Source: CAYJEQ01 sp964370185 (GTDB taxonomy: Bacteria; Bacillota; Clostridia; Oscillospirales; Ruminococcaceae). From it: 64,000 bases of DNA. Both the position numbers and the translations under genes were made by a program. Under the pieces are notes generated by a model. That model saw only the letters and a program-made list of their open reading frames with translations, did not search any database and had not been told where the DNA came from. Location of the stretch: assembly GCA_964370185.1 (NCBI GenBank), contig CAYJIJ010000002.1:1-64000 (forward strand), read 5' to 3'. This document shows positions 43,721-53,253 of this stretch, piece by piece; within the stretch, counting starts at the first letter, position 1, and each line of letters opens with the position of its first letter.

Positions 43721-44209
43721 ATGAATGTAATTGTAATAACTCTAAGCGATAAAGGCTATAAAGGCGAGCGAGAGGATGCCTCGGGCAAACTAATCTGCAA
43801 AATAGCCGAAGAGCACGGATATGAAGTGAGTGAGCATATACTCCTACCAGACGAAAGAAAGCTAATCACAGAAAAACTTATAGAAATATGCGATAATTAT
43901 AAAGCTGATTTAATACTCACCACGGGTGGGACAGGATTTTCTATAAGGGATATCACCCCCGAGGCTACAAAAGATGTAATCGAGCGAGAAGTACCCGGTA
44001 TATCGGAGGCAATGAGGATTAATAGCCTATCAATTACTAAGCGTGCAATACTCTCTCGTGGAGTAGCAGGAATTAGAAAAGAAACACTTATAGTCAATCT
44101 CCCAGGAAGCCCAAAGGCGGTAGAGGAGAATTTGCTCTATGTGATCGAGGATATAAAGCATGGGATCGAAATATTAAAAGGGAGTGCCTCAGAATGCGGG
44201 CGGGCATAG
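43721..44209 (+). CDS. mog: Molybdopterin adenylyltransferase
   Basis: Adenylylates molybdopterin before metal insertion by MoeA. The 162 residues make a single MoCF domain with VITLSDKGYKGEREDASG at the N terminus, LILTTGGTGFSIRDITPEAT near residue 66 and NLPGSPKAVEENL near 125. MoaB and Mog cannot be told apart with certainty from sequence; Mog fits the operon. Its end overlaps the modA start by 16 bases, implying coupling. Confidence 0.92.
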   Translation: MNVIVITLSDKGYKGEREDASGKLICKIAEEHGYEVSEHILLPDERKLITEKLIEICDNYKADLILTTGGTGFSIRDITPEATKDVIEREVPGISEAMRINSLSITKRAILSRGVAGIRKETLIVNLPGSPKAVEENLLYVIEDIKHGIEILKGSASECGRA

Positions 44210-44943
44210 CGGTTTTAATGGCATTAGCTTTATTAATTAGTGGTTGTAATAGCGGTGAAAAGGAAAATTCCCTGCTTATAGGAGCGGCGGCAAGTATGCA
44301 GCCTGCACTGCAAAAAATAAAAGATGCCTATGAAAAAGAAAATTCCGATATCGAGATAATTTACACATTTGCAGGGAGTGGCACGCTCACAGGACAAGCC
44401 ATAAATGGAGCAGATATTGATATCCTCATACCTGCGGACATGGATTATGCAAATCGGTTAATTGAAAATGAGCTTGTATCGGACGAAGATATATATAATC
44501 TTGTAGAAAACTCCTTGGTGCTCATCACTTCTACACCCGAAGTGGCGGACGGCATTACCTTTGAAAATCTATCGGAAACATATGCCCTAAACTGGGCAAT
44601 TGGCGACCCCGACAGTGTACCAGCAGGCAAATACGCCAAAGAACTGCTTATAAGCACAGGAGATTATGATAGTATCAACGATAATCTAAACCTTGCCACC
44701 GATGTAAGGCAGGTGCTCAGCTGGGTTGAAGCAGGGGAAGCGGATATGGGGATTGTGTATTTGACAGATGCACTTTCGTCAGAAAAAGTATCCATACTCG
44801 ATAATGCGGACGCCTCTCTGCACAGCCAAATAACATATCCCATAGTTTTGATTGATAGCTCGGATGAGAGTGCTGAGTTTAAAAACTTTTTACTTGGAGA
44901 AACTGCCGAAGATATTTTTATAGAGTTCGGCTTTATTAAATAG
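44194..44943 (+). CDS. modA: Molybdate-binding lipoprotein of the ModABC importer
   Basis: High-affinity molybdate (or tungstate) binding protein. The 249 residues have a short signal peptide with lipobox LLISGC. The mature part starts LLIGAAASMQPALQKIKDAYE, then IIYTFAGSGTLTGQAINGADIDILIPAD, matching ModA. TDVRQVLSWVEAGEADMGIVYLTDA near residue 170 is the second oxyanion-contact region. The start lies inside mog. Mo versus W preference cannot be read from sequence. Confidence 0.95.
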   Translation: MRAGIAVLMALALLISGCNSGEKENSLLIGAAASMQPALQKIKDAYEKENSDIEIIYTFAGSGTLTGQAINGADIDILIPADMDYANRLIENELVSDEDIYNLVENSLVLITSTPEVADGITFENLSETYALNWAIGDPDSVPAGKYAKELLISTGDYDSINDNLNLATDVRQVLSWVEAGEADMGIVYLTDALSSEKVSILDNADASLHSQITYPIVLIDSSDESAEFKNFLLGETAEDIFIEFGFIK

Positions 44944-44952
44944 GGGGAAAAG

Positions 44953-45630
44953 ATGGATTTATCTCCGATTATTCTTTCGCTTTATGTAGCGGTAATTGCA
45001 ATGTTTTTTTCTGTTTTTGCGGGCACATTACTTGCATACTTTGTATTTAAAAATAATAAGCTAAATGGCATATTCGATGCGGTTATAACACTGCCCATGG
45101 TGCTTCCACCCACTGTAATAGGATTTCTTCTGCTGATTATATTTGGCAAAAATTCACCTTTAGGTGCTCTGCTCTCAGAATTTGACATTTCGGTAATATT
45201 TACGCCCACTGCAGCGGTAATATCGGCGTTTATTGTGGCACTGCCACTTGCTTATCGAAATATACTCACTTCGTTTACATCAATAGACAGAGATATAATA
45301 CTCTCAGCAAGGACACTGGGACTCAGTGAAAAAACCATATTTTTTAAAATAATTTTACCGATGTCAAACAGGGCGATAGTCGCAGCAAGTATACTCTCCT
45401 TTGCTCGTGCAATGGGTGAGTTTGGTGCTACCATTATGGTGGCAGGAAATATACCAGGAAAAACTCAAACAGTATCTATAAGAATATACTCATTAATTCA
45501 AGCAGGAAATTTTAATGAAGCATATTTATATGTTGGATTTATGATGGGGATTTCATTTTTATTTATTTTACTTGTAAACATACTCAGCAAAAGAAATATT
45601 GGAAACGAACTTACGAAAGAGAGCTATTAA
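44953..45630 (+). CDS. modB: Molybdate ABC transporter permease
   Basis: Membrane channel of the molybdate importer. 225 residues with five to six helices; the coupling loop ARTLGLSEKTIFFKIILPMSNRAIVAASILSFARAMGEFGATIMVAGN (EAA-type) lies near residue 118, as in ModB. It sits nine bases after modA with GGGGG as RBS and directly abuts modC. Confidence 0.95.
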   Translation: MDLSPIILSLYVAVIAMFFSVFAGTLLAYFVFKNNKLNGIFDAVITLPMVLPPTVIGFLLLIIFGKNSPLGALLSEFDISVIFTPTAAVISAFIVALPLAYRNILTSFTSIDRDIILSARTLGLSEKTIFFKIILPMSNRAIVAASILSFARAMGEFGATIMVAGNIPGKTQTVSIRIYSLIQAGNFNEAYLYVGFMMGISFLFILLVNILSKRNIGNELTKESY

Positions 45631-46614
45631 ATGAAGCTAAAGGCTGATATTAAAAAAGATTTAGGGGATTTTTCCCTTGAAATTAACACCACTACCACCG
45701 CAAAGATAACAGGTGTTTTAGGGGCTTCTGGAAGTGGTAAAAGTTTGTTTTTAAAATGCTTATCAGGTGTGCAGACCCCAGATGAAGGTGAAATAATCCT
45801 TGGAGATAAGCTGATTTACAGCAGTGCAAAAGGTGTAAATTTACCACCACAGGAGCGAAAAATTGCATATCTTTTTCAAAGCTATGGTCTATTTCCAAAT
45901 ATGACAGCAGGAAAAAACATAGAAATTTGTACTAAAGATAGCGATATAAGAGAAATACTCAGGCTAACTCGTGTAGAGAAGCTTTTAGCAAAATATCCCC
46001 ACCAGCTCTCAGGTGGGGAGCGTCAGCGTGTGGCAATTGCAAGGATACTCGCAAGCAAACCCGATGTAATACTCTTAGACGAGCCTTTCTCAGCCTTGGA
46101 CACAGCGCTGAGAGCCGATATAGAAAGGGATATGCTAAGAGCAATGCATGAGTATGAGGGGCTTGTTTTTATAGTGTCGCACAATTTTGGAGAGATTTAC
46201 AGGCTTTCAGACTCTATTTCCGTTATGGCGGGGGGAAGGATTTTAGAGCAGGGCGAAAAGTCTGGGATTTATAATAACGCAAAATGCATTGAAACTGTAA
46301 AGCTTATGGGCTATGAAAATATCCTACCAATTACACAGGGTGAAAAAGGTGAATACATTGAGGACTTAAATCTATATACAAATGCACCGTTTACCTTTAA
46401 TGGCTATGTATATTTTACCGCTAAGGATGTATTTTTAGATGATAATGGCAGCTGCACAGGTGAAGTTTTAGAAGTGATAAATGATTTATCTGGATACAGC
46501 ATTTATTTGAAAGTGGGAAATAGTCATATAAAATTCACAACTAAAGACCATATAGAGGTGGGTAAAAAGGTGAATTTTAACATAGATTTAACCAAAATCA
46601 AAATTGCACGATAA
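45631..46614 (+). CDS. modC: Molybdate ABC transporter ATP-binding protein
   Basis: ATPase of the molybdate importer. The 327 residues have Walker A GASGSGKS near residue 31, signature LSGGERQRVAIARIL near 128, Walker B VILLDEPFSALD near 148 and H-loop IVSHNFGEIYRL near 182. A C-terminal regulatory part (from about 230) is divergent but ends in a short beta-rich stretch like a Mop/TOBE domain that can sense oxyanion. It is the last gene of the Moco operon. Confidence 0.95.
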   Translation: MKLKADIKKDLGDFSLEINTTTTAKITGVLGASGSGKSLFLKCLSGVQTPDEGEIILGDKLIYSSAKGVNLPPQERKIAYLFQSYGLFPNMTAGKNIEICTKDSDIREILRLTRVEKLLAKYPHQLSGGERQRVAIARILASKPDVILLDEPFSALDTALRADIERDMLRAMHEYEGLVFIVSHNFGEIYRLSDSISVMAGGRILEQGEKSGIYNNAKCIETVKLMGYENILPITQGEKGEYIEDLNLYTNAPFTFNGYVYFTAKDVFLDDNGSCTGEVLEVINDLSGYSIYLKVGNSHIKFTTKDHIEVGKKVNFNIDLTKIKIAR

Positions 46615-46660
46615 ATATACAAAATAAACAATAGTTGTTCAAATTTTATTAATTCATTTA

Positions 46661-46695
46661 CTAAGGTTATTATTATATAATAGCCTTAGTTTATT
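46661..46695. terminator. Hairpin after modC, possible terminator
   Basis: CTAAGG (46661-46666) and CCTTAG (46684-46689) close an AT-rich stem with TTTATTTTT after it. The loop contains TATAAT, so it might instead be an operator over the promoter of the efflux genes. Confidence 0.5.
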
Positions 46696-46731
46696 TTTAT
46701 AAAGAATTACATTACAAGCGGAGGAAAGAAA

Positions 46732-48147
46732 ATGTTTAAGAAATCCTATCTATTTTTAGTAGCATTATCAGTTGCCTTAACAGGGTGTACGGCGGTAGCC
46801 TCGGAGGGGGAAGTGGCAATGCCAACCGAACCACAGTCACTTGCAGTTTCAGCCGTAGCACCAACTGAACAATACATAGAAAGAAATGCCGACTACACAG
46901 GGCGTGTAATGTCGGACGACATGATTTATGTAATACCCAAAGCACAGGGCGAAGTTACATCAGTGAATTTCGAAGTGGGTGACACTGTAAACGCAGGCGA
47001 TGTCCTATTTACAATTGATGCTACTATGCAACAACTCCAGCTTGCACAAGCACAAGCAGCACTGGATTCAGCTAATATAGGGCTAAAAAATGCCACTGGT
47101 GCACAGTTTGAGCAACAAATTATGTCGCTTGAGTCACAGCTCGATACTGCTCAGGTAAATCAAAAATGGTCCGAAACCACGGAAGGTGACTATGATGAAA
47201 CTTTCAGTGATCAATTAGATGATATAGATGATGCGATAGATCAAGCAGAGATGGGCGTTGAGATGGCAAAGCAAGCATATGATCAAATAATGGCTAATCC
47301 CGATGCTTCCGATGTAGAAAAAAATGAAGCGCGTGCAGCATATGAACAAGCCGTTACGACTGCTAATTCTCTCGAAGGCCAAAGAGACCAATTAATAGAC
47401 GGCAGAAATGCCACACTCGATAGCCTCTACAAAGGCTTAGAGCTTGGTGCACTCCAAATAGATGCCCTTGAAGCACAGATTGAGCTTGTAGAGGGTGATT
47501 TAATCGAAGAACAATTAGAAGCTATATCCGCACAGGTACAGCAGGCAAAAGTAGCGTACGACATGGCGGCAGTAAGCGCATCCTACTGCACAGTAAAGGC
47601 TCCAGTAGGTGGAGTTATAGAGCAGGTGAATGTCGATGTGCACGGCATGGCTACTTCCTCGCAAGCCGCATTTGTAATATCCGGTAGCAACGATATGGCT
47701 GTTACATTCTCAGTACCTGCCGAAGTAGCTGTGGCAGTTAAAGCAGGTGACGAAGTAGATGTTGAAATACTAAAAGAAAACTATACAGCAGTAATTACCG
47801 AAGTTGCAAACATGATTGACGAGCAAAGCGGTCTCTTTAAAATTAAAGCTATGATTAGTGGAGACAATTTGGATTTGCTAAGTGGTATACAGGCAACTGT
47901 TACTGCTAAAACAGCTTCAAATGAAAGCGCTATAACAATTCCTTCCTCAGCAATTTACTACGACAGTGGCGAACCCTATGTATTTACTATATCTGAGGGA
48001 AAAGCTGTGAAAACATATATAGAAACAAATATTTCCAATGATGAAATAACAGAAGTTATCTCAGGTCTTGACACAAATTCACAAATAATCACATCATGGA
48101 GTTCTCAGTTAGTTGATGGGGTAAATGTGTCAGTTGTGGAGGTATAA
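46732..48147 (+). CDS. RND efflux periplasmic-adaptor-like lipoprotein (HlyD/MFP family)
   Basis: Membrane fusion protein partner of the RND pump encoded next. 471 residues with a lipobox (SVALTGC). Residues about 50-110 form the first half of the biotinyl-lipoyl domain (GEVTSVNFEVGDTVNAGDVLFTID). Residues 115-285 form a long Gln/Ala/Asp-rich alpha-helical hairpin, with the second lipoyl half at SYCTVKAPVGGVIEQVNVDVHG. A beta-barrel and MP domain follow. The helical hairpin is long for a pump without an outer membrane. AGGAAAG precedes the ATG. Confidence 0.9.
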   Translation: MFKKSYLFLVALSVALTGCTAVASEGEVAMPTEPQSLAVSAVAPTEQYIERNADYTGRVMSDDMIYVIPKAQGEVTSVNFEVGDTVNAGDVLFTIDATMQQLQLAQAQAALDSANIGLKNATGAQFEQQIMSLESQLDTAQVNQKWSETTEGDYDETFSDQLDDIDDAIDQAEMGVEMAKQAYDQIMANPDASDVEKNEARAAYEQAVTTANSLEGQRDQLIDGRNATLDSLYKGLELGALQIDALEAQIELVEGDLIEEQLEAISAQVQQAKVAYDMAAVSASYCTVKAPVGGVIEQVNVDVHGMATSSQAAFVISGSNDMAVTFSVPAEVAVAVKAGDEVDVEILKENYTAVITEVANMIDEQSGLFKIKAMISGDNLDLLSGIQATVTAKTASNESAITIPSSAIYYDSGEPYVFTISEGKAVKTYIETNISNDEITEVISGLDTNSQIITSWSSQLVDGVNVSVVEV

Positions 48148-48151
48148 TTAA

Positions 48152-51100
48152 GTGAAATCATTAATTACACTTGCCCTGAGACGACCAGTCACAATAGTTT
48201 TATCCATAATTACACTTTTGGTTTTTGGTTTTACCTCGATTATCTCAACTCCACTTGAGCTCATACCAGAGATGAACCTTCCGATGATGATTGTAGTAAC
48301 ACCATATCCAAACGCCTCCCCAGAGGATGTGGAAGCTCTTGTAACTCGTAAAATAGAAGATGCGAGCGAAACAGTGACAGGTGTTAAAAACATTATGTCA
48401 CAATCCGCTGAAAATAGCTCAATGGTAATGCTTGAGCTTGAGTATGGCGCAGATATGTCGGAAGCAAAGGAAGATTTGCGTGCCAATATAGATATGATAT
48501 CATCAGGCCTGCCAGAAGATGCAAGCGACCCGATTATCATTGAAATGAGTACCGACCAAATGGCTACAATACAGCTCTCAGCCACTGCTGAGGGTGATAT
48601 TGATACACTTAGCTATGTTGAGGAATATGTTGTACCTAAGATAGATAGAATAGAAGGTGTCGCACAGGTTGATGTATCGGGCGGAGCAAGCCAGTACATA
48701 TCTGTCGAGCTCGATGCCGAGCTTATGAGCCAGTATGGGTTAACAATGAGCTCTTTGGCACAGTCGATATCAATAGCTGACTTTTCAATGCCAGCTGGCA
48801 GTATCTCACAAGGTGATATCAACTTAACTATGAGGGGTGGCGCTTCCTACACAACGGCACAAGACCTCATGGACTTGCCCATCTCGCTTAGAACTGGTGA
48901 TGTGATATACCTATCCGATGTGGCTAAAATATATCAAAAAGCCACTGAACCATCTTCAATGAGCCGTACAAACGGCGAGGAAAATGTAAATATTTCTGTT
49001 ACTAAGAGACAAAGTGCGGCGACACTTGAAGTTTCCGCAGGTGTAATAGAGGTAATGGAAGAAATTAACGCAGAGGACATGGGCATAAAGCTTGATGTAA
49101 TAATGGACTCAAGTGAAGACATCATTGCAGCCATTGAATCAGTTGTATGGACAATGATAGGCGGACTTATCTTTGCTATGATAGTGCTCTTTATGTTCTT
49201 TAGAGACTTTAAAGCATCGCTTATAGTTGCTTCTTCCATTCCTGTATCAGTACTTGTTACCCTTATTGCAATGAATTTCATGGGTTTTACCTTTAACATG
49301 CTATCACTTGGAGGCCTTGTAATCGGTATAGGGATGATGGTTGATAACTCGATAGTTGTTATCGAGAGCTGTTTTAGAATGAGGGCACAGGGCAAAGACT
49401 TTAAAACAGCAGCTATTGAAGGTGCGTCCCTTGTTGCAACCTCAATCACAGCTTCAACCCTTACCACAGTGGTTGTATTTTTACCAATGGCATTGGCTGA
49501 GGGAATGTCGGGCGAGATGTTTGGAGAGCTCTGCTTTACAATAGTGCTTTCACTACTTGCATCACTGATTTCAGCTGTAACAATAGTACCGCTTGTATTT
49601 TATAGAGTAGAGCCAAAAGAAAAATCAGGCGGCATAGTAAACAAATGGCTAAATGCAACAGAAAATGCCTATGCTAAATTCTTACCTAAAACATTAAAGC
49701 GTAAATTTTTAGTTGTGTTTATCGCAATACTATTACTAATAAGCTCAGTGGCAATGGTACCATATATCGGTATGGAATTAATGCCAGCTACCGACAGTGC
49801 TTCGGTTGATATTTCTATAAGCACAAGACCGGGCACCAATCTTGAGAGCATAAACGAAATAACCATTCCAATTGAAGAAATGGTTGCGGCGCATCCCGAT
49901 GTGGAAAGCTACTCGCTCAATATGAATTCAACTTCCAATAGTTCGGGCATAACCGCCTACCTAAAGCCTGACAGGGTTAAATCCACTGAGGAAGTCACAG
50001 AAGAATTCAGACTTGCAACAGCGGACGCAGTAGGGTATGACATAGAAGTCAATGTAGGTGCAAGTGCCATGATGCCTACAATGGGCGGCTCCTCAGGAGG
50101 AACTGTATCAATTCCTGTTACAGCGGACGAATATGAAAAGCTCGAAGATGCGGTTGAAATGGTTGAAGAATTTATTGCATCAAGCGAATATGTAATATCA
50201 ACAACTTCACCACTAACAGAGGGCAATCCACAGGCAGAGATAGAAGTAGACCCTGTAAAAGCCTCCGCCGTAGGACTCCTACCTGCACAGATTATGCAGG
50301 AAGTGTATTCCACACTTGTGGGAAATACAGCTACTACACTAACTAATGATGGCAAGGACTATAATGTAGTGGTTGAATATCCAAAAGGCACATATGAAAC
50401 AGTATCCGATTTATATGCGCTAACTATCACAAATCCAGCAGGAATGCAAATTCCACTTTTGGATGTTGCGGATATAGTTTACTCGAATGCACCGATGAGC
50501 ATTGATAAAGACAACGGCATATACACAGTAAATGTAACTGGCGCAACAATGCTTGGAGCACCGATGAATTTAAATTCAGATATGTACATGGAAGCACTTA
50601 CAACACTTACCTTCCCAGAAGGTGTTTCAATTAATCAGTCGAGTGCTATGGAACAGATGATGGAAGAATTTGCTGTAATTATAGAAGCGATTTTAGTGGC
50701 TACATTCCTTGTATTTATAGTTATGGCTATGCAGTTTGAATCACCAAGATTTTCAATTATAGTAATGTTTAGTATTCCATTTGCACTTATAGGTTCCTTT
50801 GGATGCTTACTACTCTTTGGCGCTTCGATAAGTATGCCATCACTGATGGGCTTCCTAATGCTTGTAGGTACGGTTGTTAATAATGGTATTCTCCTAATTG
50901 ACACAACGAATAGATTTAGAAATGAAGAGAATATGGAAATTCCCGACGCGCTTGCAACAGCTGGTAAACTAAGACTTCGCCCAATCCTTATGACCACACT
51001 TACAACAGTACTTGCAATGGTGCCAATGGCAATAGGTATAGGCGACTCTGCCGCACTAATGCAGGGTATGGCATTTGTAATTATAGGGGGATTAGTTGCT

Positions 51101-51229
51101 TCCACATTACTAACACTTCTGCTCCTACCATCTTTCTACTATATCATTACTAAAAAGCGTGTAAAACGCAAAAAGAAATCAAAAGAGGCTATCTACAAAG
51201 ATAAATCCGAAATGGATAAATTTGAATAA
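48152..51229 (+). CDS. RND-family efflux permease (HAE1/AcrB-like)
   Basis: Proton-driven exporter, 1025 residues, the normal RND size. It has the N-terminal helix LALRRPVTIVLSIITLLVFGF, two large extracellular (porter) domains and twelve predicted helices in two sets. GIGMMVDNSIVVIESCFRM near residue 395 is the TM4 proton-relay motif with an acidic residue; VGTVVNNGILLIDTTNRFR near 905 matches TM10. The C-terminal tail is basic. The GTG start follows GGAGG. Substrate unknown (drugs, surfactants, lipids or peptides). SwrC of Bacillus is a monoderm precedent. Confidence 0.93.
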   Translation: MKSLITLALRRPVTIVLSIITLLVFGFTSIISTPLELIPEMNLPMMIVVTPYPNASPEDVEALVTRKIEDASETVTGVKNIMSQSAENSSMVMLELEYGADMSEAKEDLRANIDMISSGLPEDASDPIIIEMSTDQMATIQLSATAEGDIDTLSYVEEYVVPKIDRIEGVAQVDVSGGASQYISVELDAELMSQYGLTMSSLAQSISIADFSMPAGSISQGDINLTMRGGASYTTAQDLMDLPISLRTGDVIYLSDVAKIYQKATEPSSMSRTNGEENVNISVTKRQSAATLEVSAGVIEVMEEINAEDMGIKLDVIMDSSEDIIAAIESVVWTMIGGLIFAMIVLFMFFRDFKASLIVASSIPVSVLVTLIAMNFMGFTFNMLSLGGLVIGIGMMVDNSIVVIESCFRMRAQGKDFKTAAIEGASLVATSITASTLTTVVVFLPMALAEGMSGEMFGELCFTIVLSLLASLISAVTIVPLVFYRVEPKEKSGGIVNKWLNATENAYAKFLPKTLKRKFLVVFIAILLLISSVAMVPYIGMELMPATDSASVDISISTRPGTNLESINEITIPIEEMVAAHPDVESYSLNMNSTSNSSGITAYLKPDRVKSTEEVTEEFRLATADAVGYDIEVNVGASAMMPTMGGSSGGTVSIPVTADEYEKLEDAVEMVEEFIASSEYVISTTSPLTEGNPQAEIEVDPVKASAVGLLPAQIMQEVYSTLVGNTATTLTNDGKDYNVVVEYPKGTYETVSDLYALTITNPAGMQIPLLDVADIVYSNAPMSIDKDNGIYTVNVTGATMLGAPMNLNSDMYMEALTTLTFPEGVSINQSSAMEQMMEEFAVIIEAILVATFLVFIVMAMQFESPRFSIIVMFSIPFALIGSFGCLLLFGASISMPSLMGFLMLVGTVVNNGILLIDTTNRFRNEENMEIPDALATAGKLRLRPILMTTLTTVLAMVPMAIGIGDSAALMQGMAFVIIGGLVASTLLTLLLLPSFYYIITKKRVKRKKKSKEAIYKDKSEMDKFE

Positions 51230-51253
51230 GATGTTAGTACATCAGAAAAAATA

Positions 51254-51278
51254 TACCCCTGCCAATGGCAGGGGTATT
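51254..51278. terminator. Hairpin after the RND operon
   Basis: ATACCCCTGCC (51254-51264) pairs with GGCAGGGGTAT (51268-51278) around AAT, with T-rich sequence nearby. It lies between convergent transcription units. Confidence 0.75.
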
Positions 51279-51304
51279 ATTAGATGGATGAAAAAATATA
51301 ATCA

Positions 51305-51958
51305 TTAGAATTCTTTCTTTATGTATAGATGGCAAGAAAGAAAATATGATAATACAAATAATACAGTGGAGAAAATCAAATATCCCAATCTAAATATTAA
51401 ATTAGCATTGGAGAAATCGCTTAGAAATGGCGATAGAATAGCACTACTGCCAATGAATAATCCTAAAGTTAAAATAACCGAAATCATCATTACACCTTCA
51501 TTTTTATCTTCGCCAAAGATTAGAATTAAAGGTGTTATAAATGTGGGCAATGAGAGTGCAAAAGCAGTGCCAAATGCAAAACCGAATCCAACTCGTTCCA
51601 AATTGATATAACCACTTATCATATGAAAAAGCACTACACTTAAAATAGATAGAATGATAGCAATGAGTATATATAATAAAAAGGAGATATATCGTGCTTT
51701 AATTACATCTTTTCTACAAATAGGCATTGTAAGTTCAAATTTGTTCCACTTAGAGGCGCTATCTTTTTGTACTGCTGACATTGTCAGCCCTCCGGCTCCG
51801 CCCAATATGCCTCCAATTAATAGAGAGATTAAAATATCATTGGTGGGGAAATAGACTGCAAAAATAATAATAGCGAGCAACAGTATAATACCTAATATCA
51901 GCATGAGTTTAAATGAACCCAAAACATTGTAAAAATTATTGCGAATTAGACCTTTCAT
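51305..51958 (-). CDS. ABC-2 type transporter permease
   Basis: Membrane subunit of 217 residues with about six hydrophobic segments. It starts MKGLIRNNFYNVLGSFKLMLILG, typical of ABC-2 permeases paired with GntR/YtrA-type operons in clostridia. It has no own RBS gap: its ATG follows the ATPase stop directly. Probably exports a peptide antibiotic or other stress compound; the substrate is not predictable. Confidence 0.85.
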   Translation of the reverse strand: MKGLIRNNFYNVLGSFKLMLILGIILLLAIIIFAVYFPTNDILISLLIGGILGGAGGLTMSAVQKDSASKWNKFELTMPICRKDVIKARYISFLLYILIAIILSILSVVLFHMISGYINLERVGFGFAFGTAFALSLPTFITPLILIFGEDKNEGVMMISVILTLGLFIGSSAILSPFLSDFSNANLIFRLGYLIFSTVLFVLSYFLSCHLYIKKEF

Positions 51959-52822
51959 CTACTTTTCCTCCTTAGCTAATAGTGGTAAAATTTCGTCTAT
52001 CGTTGCATTATCCACCACAAGATTTGGATATGTTCTTGCAAATTTCTTTTTATCGTCAATCAAAACTTCATATTGCAAACCTCTTTTTCTTATAGCAAGG
52101 TATTCGGATTTATCGAGCATCTCAAAATCACTTTGTTTCATACGTGCAATACCATACTTATAGATCAAAGTATCTTTCTCTTCTGTTAAAATGATTTTAC
52201 CATTATCAATAATAGTAATATAATCGGAGATTTTTTCAAGGTCTGAGGATATATGGGATGATATTAAAATGGAGTTATTTTCATCTTCAACAAACTCTAA
52301 AAACACATCCAATATTTCTTCTCTTGCCACAGGGTCAAGTCCAGCCGTTGCCTCATCTAAAATAAGTAGCCTCGCTTGGTGGGACAAAGAGACAGCGATT
52401 GATAATTTCATAGTCATCCCACGAGAAAGAGTTTTAATTTTTCTACCAGTGGGAATATTAAAACGCTTAAGGTAGCAGTTAAACTTTATGCTATCCCAAT
52501 TTTCATAAATATCCGCTAAAACCTTTTCTAATTTATTTGCGGTTAATTCACCCGAAAAGCTCATTCCATCAAAAACAACACCTATCTTATTACGAATGTG
52601 CTTAGTAGTATTTGCCATTTCTTCCCCAAAGAATAGAACACTTCCGCTATCCTTGTTTACTATATTCAAAATGCTGTTGATAGTAGTGCTTTTCCCAGCA
52701 CCATTTTTTCCTACAAAACCCATAACAGAGCCTTTAGGAACACTAAATGATACATTTTCTAAGGTAAAATTAGTGTTTTTATAAGATTTGCAGAGATTGT
52801 TTATTTGTAATGCAAAGTCCAT
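51959..52822 (-). CDS. ABC transporter ATP-binding protein
   Basis: 287-residue ATPase of the DrrA/YtrB-like group. Walker A FVGKNGAGKSTT near residue 37, an atypical signature KTLSRGMTMKLSIA near 132, Walker B LLILDEATAGLDP near 152 and H-loop ILISSHISSDLEKI are visible. The C-terminal extension of about 60 residues (TIDEILPLLAK at the end) is usual in this group. It lies directly after the GntR regulator gene and before the permease gene. Confidence 0.92.
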   Translation of the reverse strand: MDFALQINNLCKSYKNTNFTLENVSFSVPKGSVMGFVGKNGAGKSTTINSILNIVNKDSGSVLFFGEEMANTTKHIRNKIGVVFDGMSFSGELTANKLEKVLADIYENWDSIKFNCYLKRFNIPTGRKIKTLSRGMTMKLSIAVSLSHQARLLILDEATAGLDPVAREEILDVFLEFVEDENNSILISSHISSDLEKISDYITIIDNGKIILTEEKDTLIYKYGIARMKQSDFEMLDKSEYLAIRKRGLQYEVLIDDKKKFARTYPNLVVDNATIDEILPLLAKEEK

Positions 52823-53200
52823 TTATTCACCCTCCTCATAAAAAATTTTAAGTAATTCTGTAATTTTATCAAGTTTAATACCATTTATGCGAGCTATGTC
52901 GGCTGCAATCATCAAATGTTCTTCAACTTGTTTTTGCTTTTCTTCCTTAATAAAGTCTTTATTTCGAGCGGCAACAAAGCTTCCTCTGCCGACGGTTGTT
53001 TCAATAAAACCGTCCCTTGTTAGGTCTTCATAGGCTTTTTGAACAGTAATAACACTCACATGAATTGTTTTAGCAAGAGAACGCATAGAGGGGATGGGGT
53101 CGCCTGTTTGCAGCTCTCCACTCATAATCATAGCTTTAATTTGTGATGTTATCTGTTCATATATTGGTTTACTCGTACTGCTACTGATAATTATTTCCAC
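52823..53200 (-). CDS. GntR-family regulator, YtrA subfamily
   Basis: 125-residue regulator with a winged helix-turn-helix (KPIYEQITSQIKAMIMSGELQTGDPIPSMRSLAKTIHVSVITVQKAYEDLTRDGFIETTVGRGSFVA) and only a short helical tail, which defines the YtrA type. Such proteins repress their own ABC operon. The GTG start at 53200 has AAGGTAG upstream, and a perfect palindrome lies over the promoter just before it (53219-53253). The inducer is unknown; cell-wall-active agents are typical for YtrA. Confidence 0.92.
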   Translation of the reverse strand: MEIIISSSTSKPIYEQITSQIKAMIMSGELQTGDPIPSMRSLAKTIHVSVITVQKAYEDLTRDGFIETTVGRGSFVAARNKDFIKEEKQKQVEEHLMIAADIARINGIKLDKITELLKIFYEEGE

Positions 53201-53218
53201 ACACTACCTTCTTTCTGA

Positions 53219-53253
53219 TATATAATGTACTTATTGAACAAGTACATTATATA
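53219..53253. promoter_or_regulatory. Operator palindrome of the GntR operon
   Basis: TATATAATGTACTT (53219-53232) and AAGTACATTATATA (53240-53253) are exact complements around seven bases. The site overlaps the -10 box of the operon promoter and lies next to the GntR gene, so autorepression is likely. Confidence 0.8.

Noticed and set aside
46661..46695. TATAAT in the modC-downstream hairpin as the promoter of the efflux genes
   Set aside because: No acceptable -35 box lies 16-18 bp upstream, and the box is in the loop of a palindrome with a T-rich tail, so a terminator is at least as likely.
48934..49467. 177-codon open frame antisense to the RND pump
   Set aside because: Antisense to an intact 1025-residue pump gene; composition is that of an antisense shadow.
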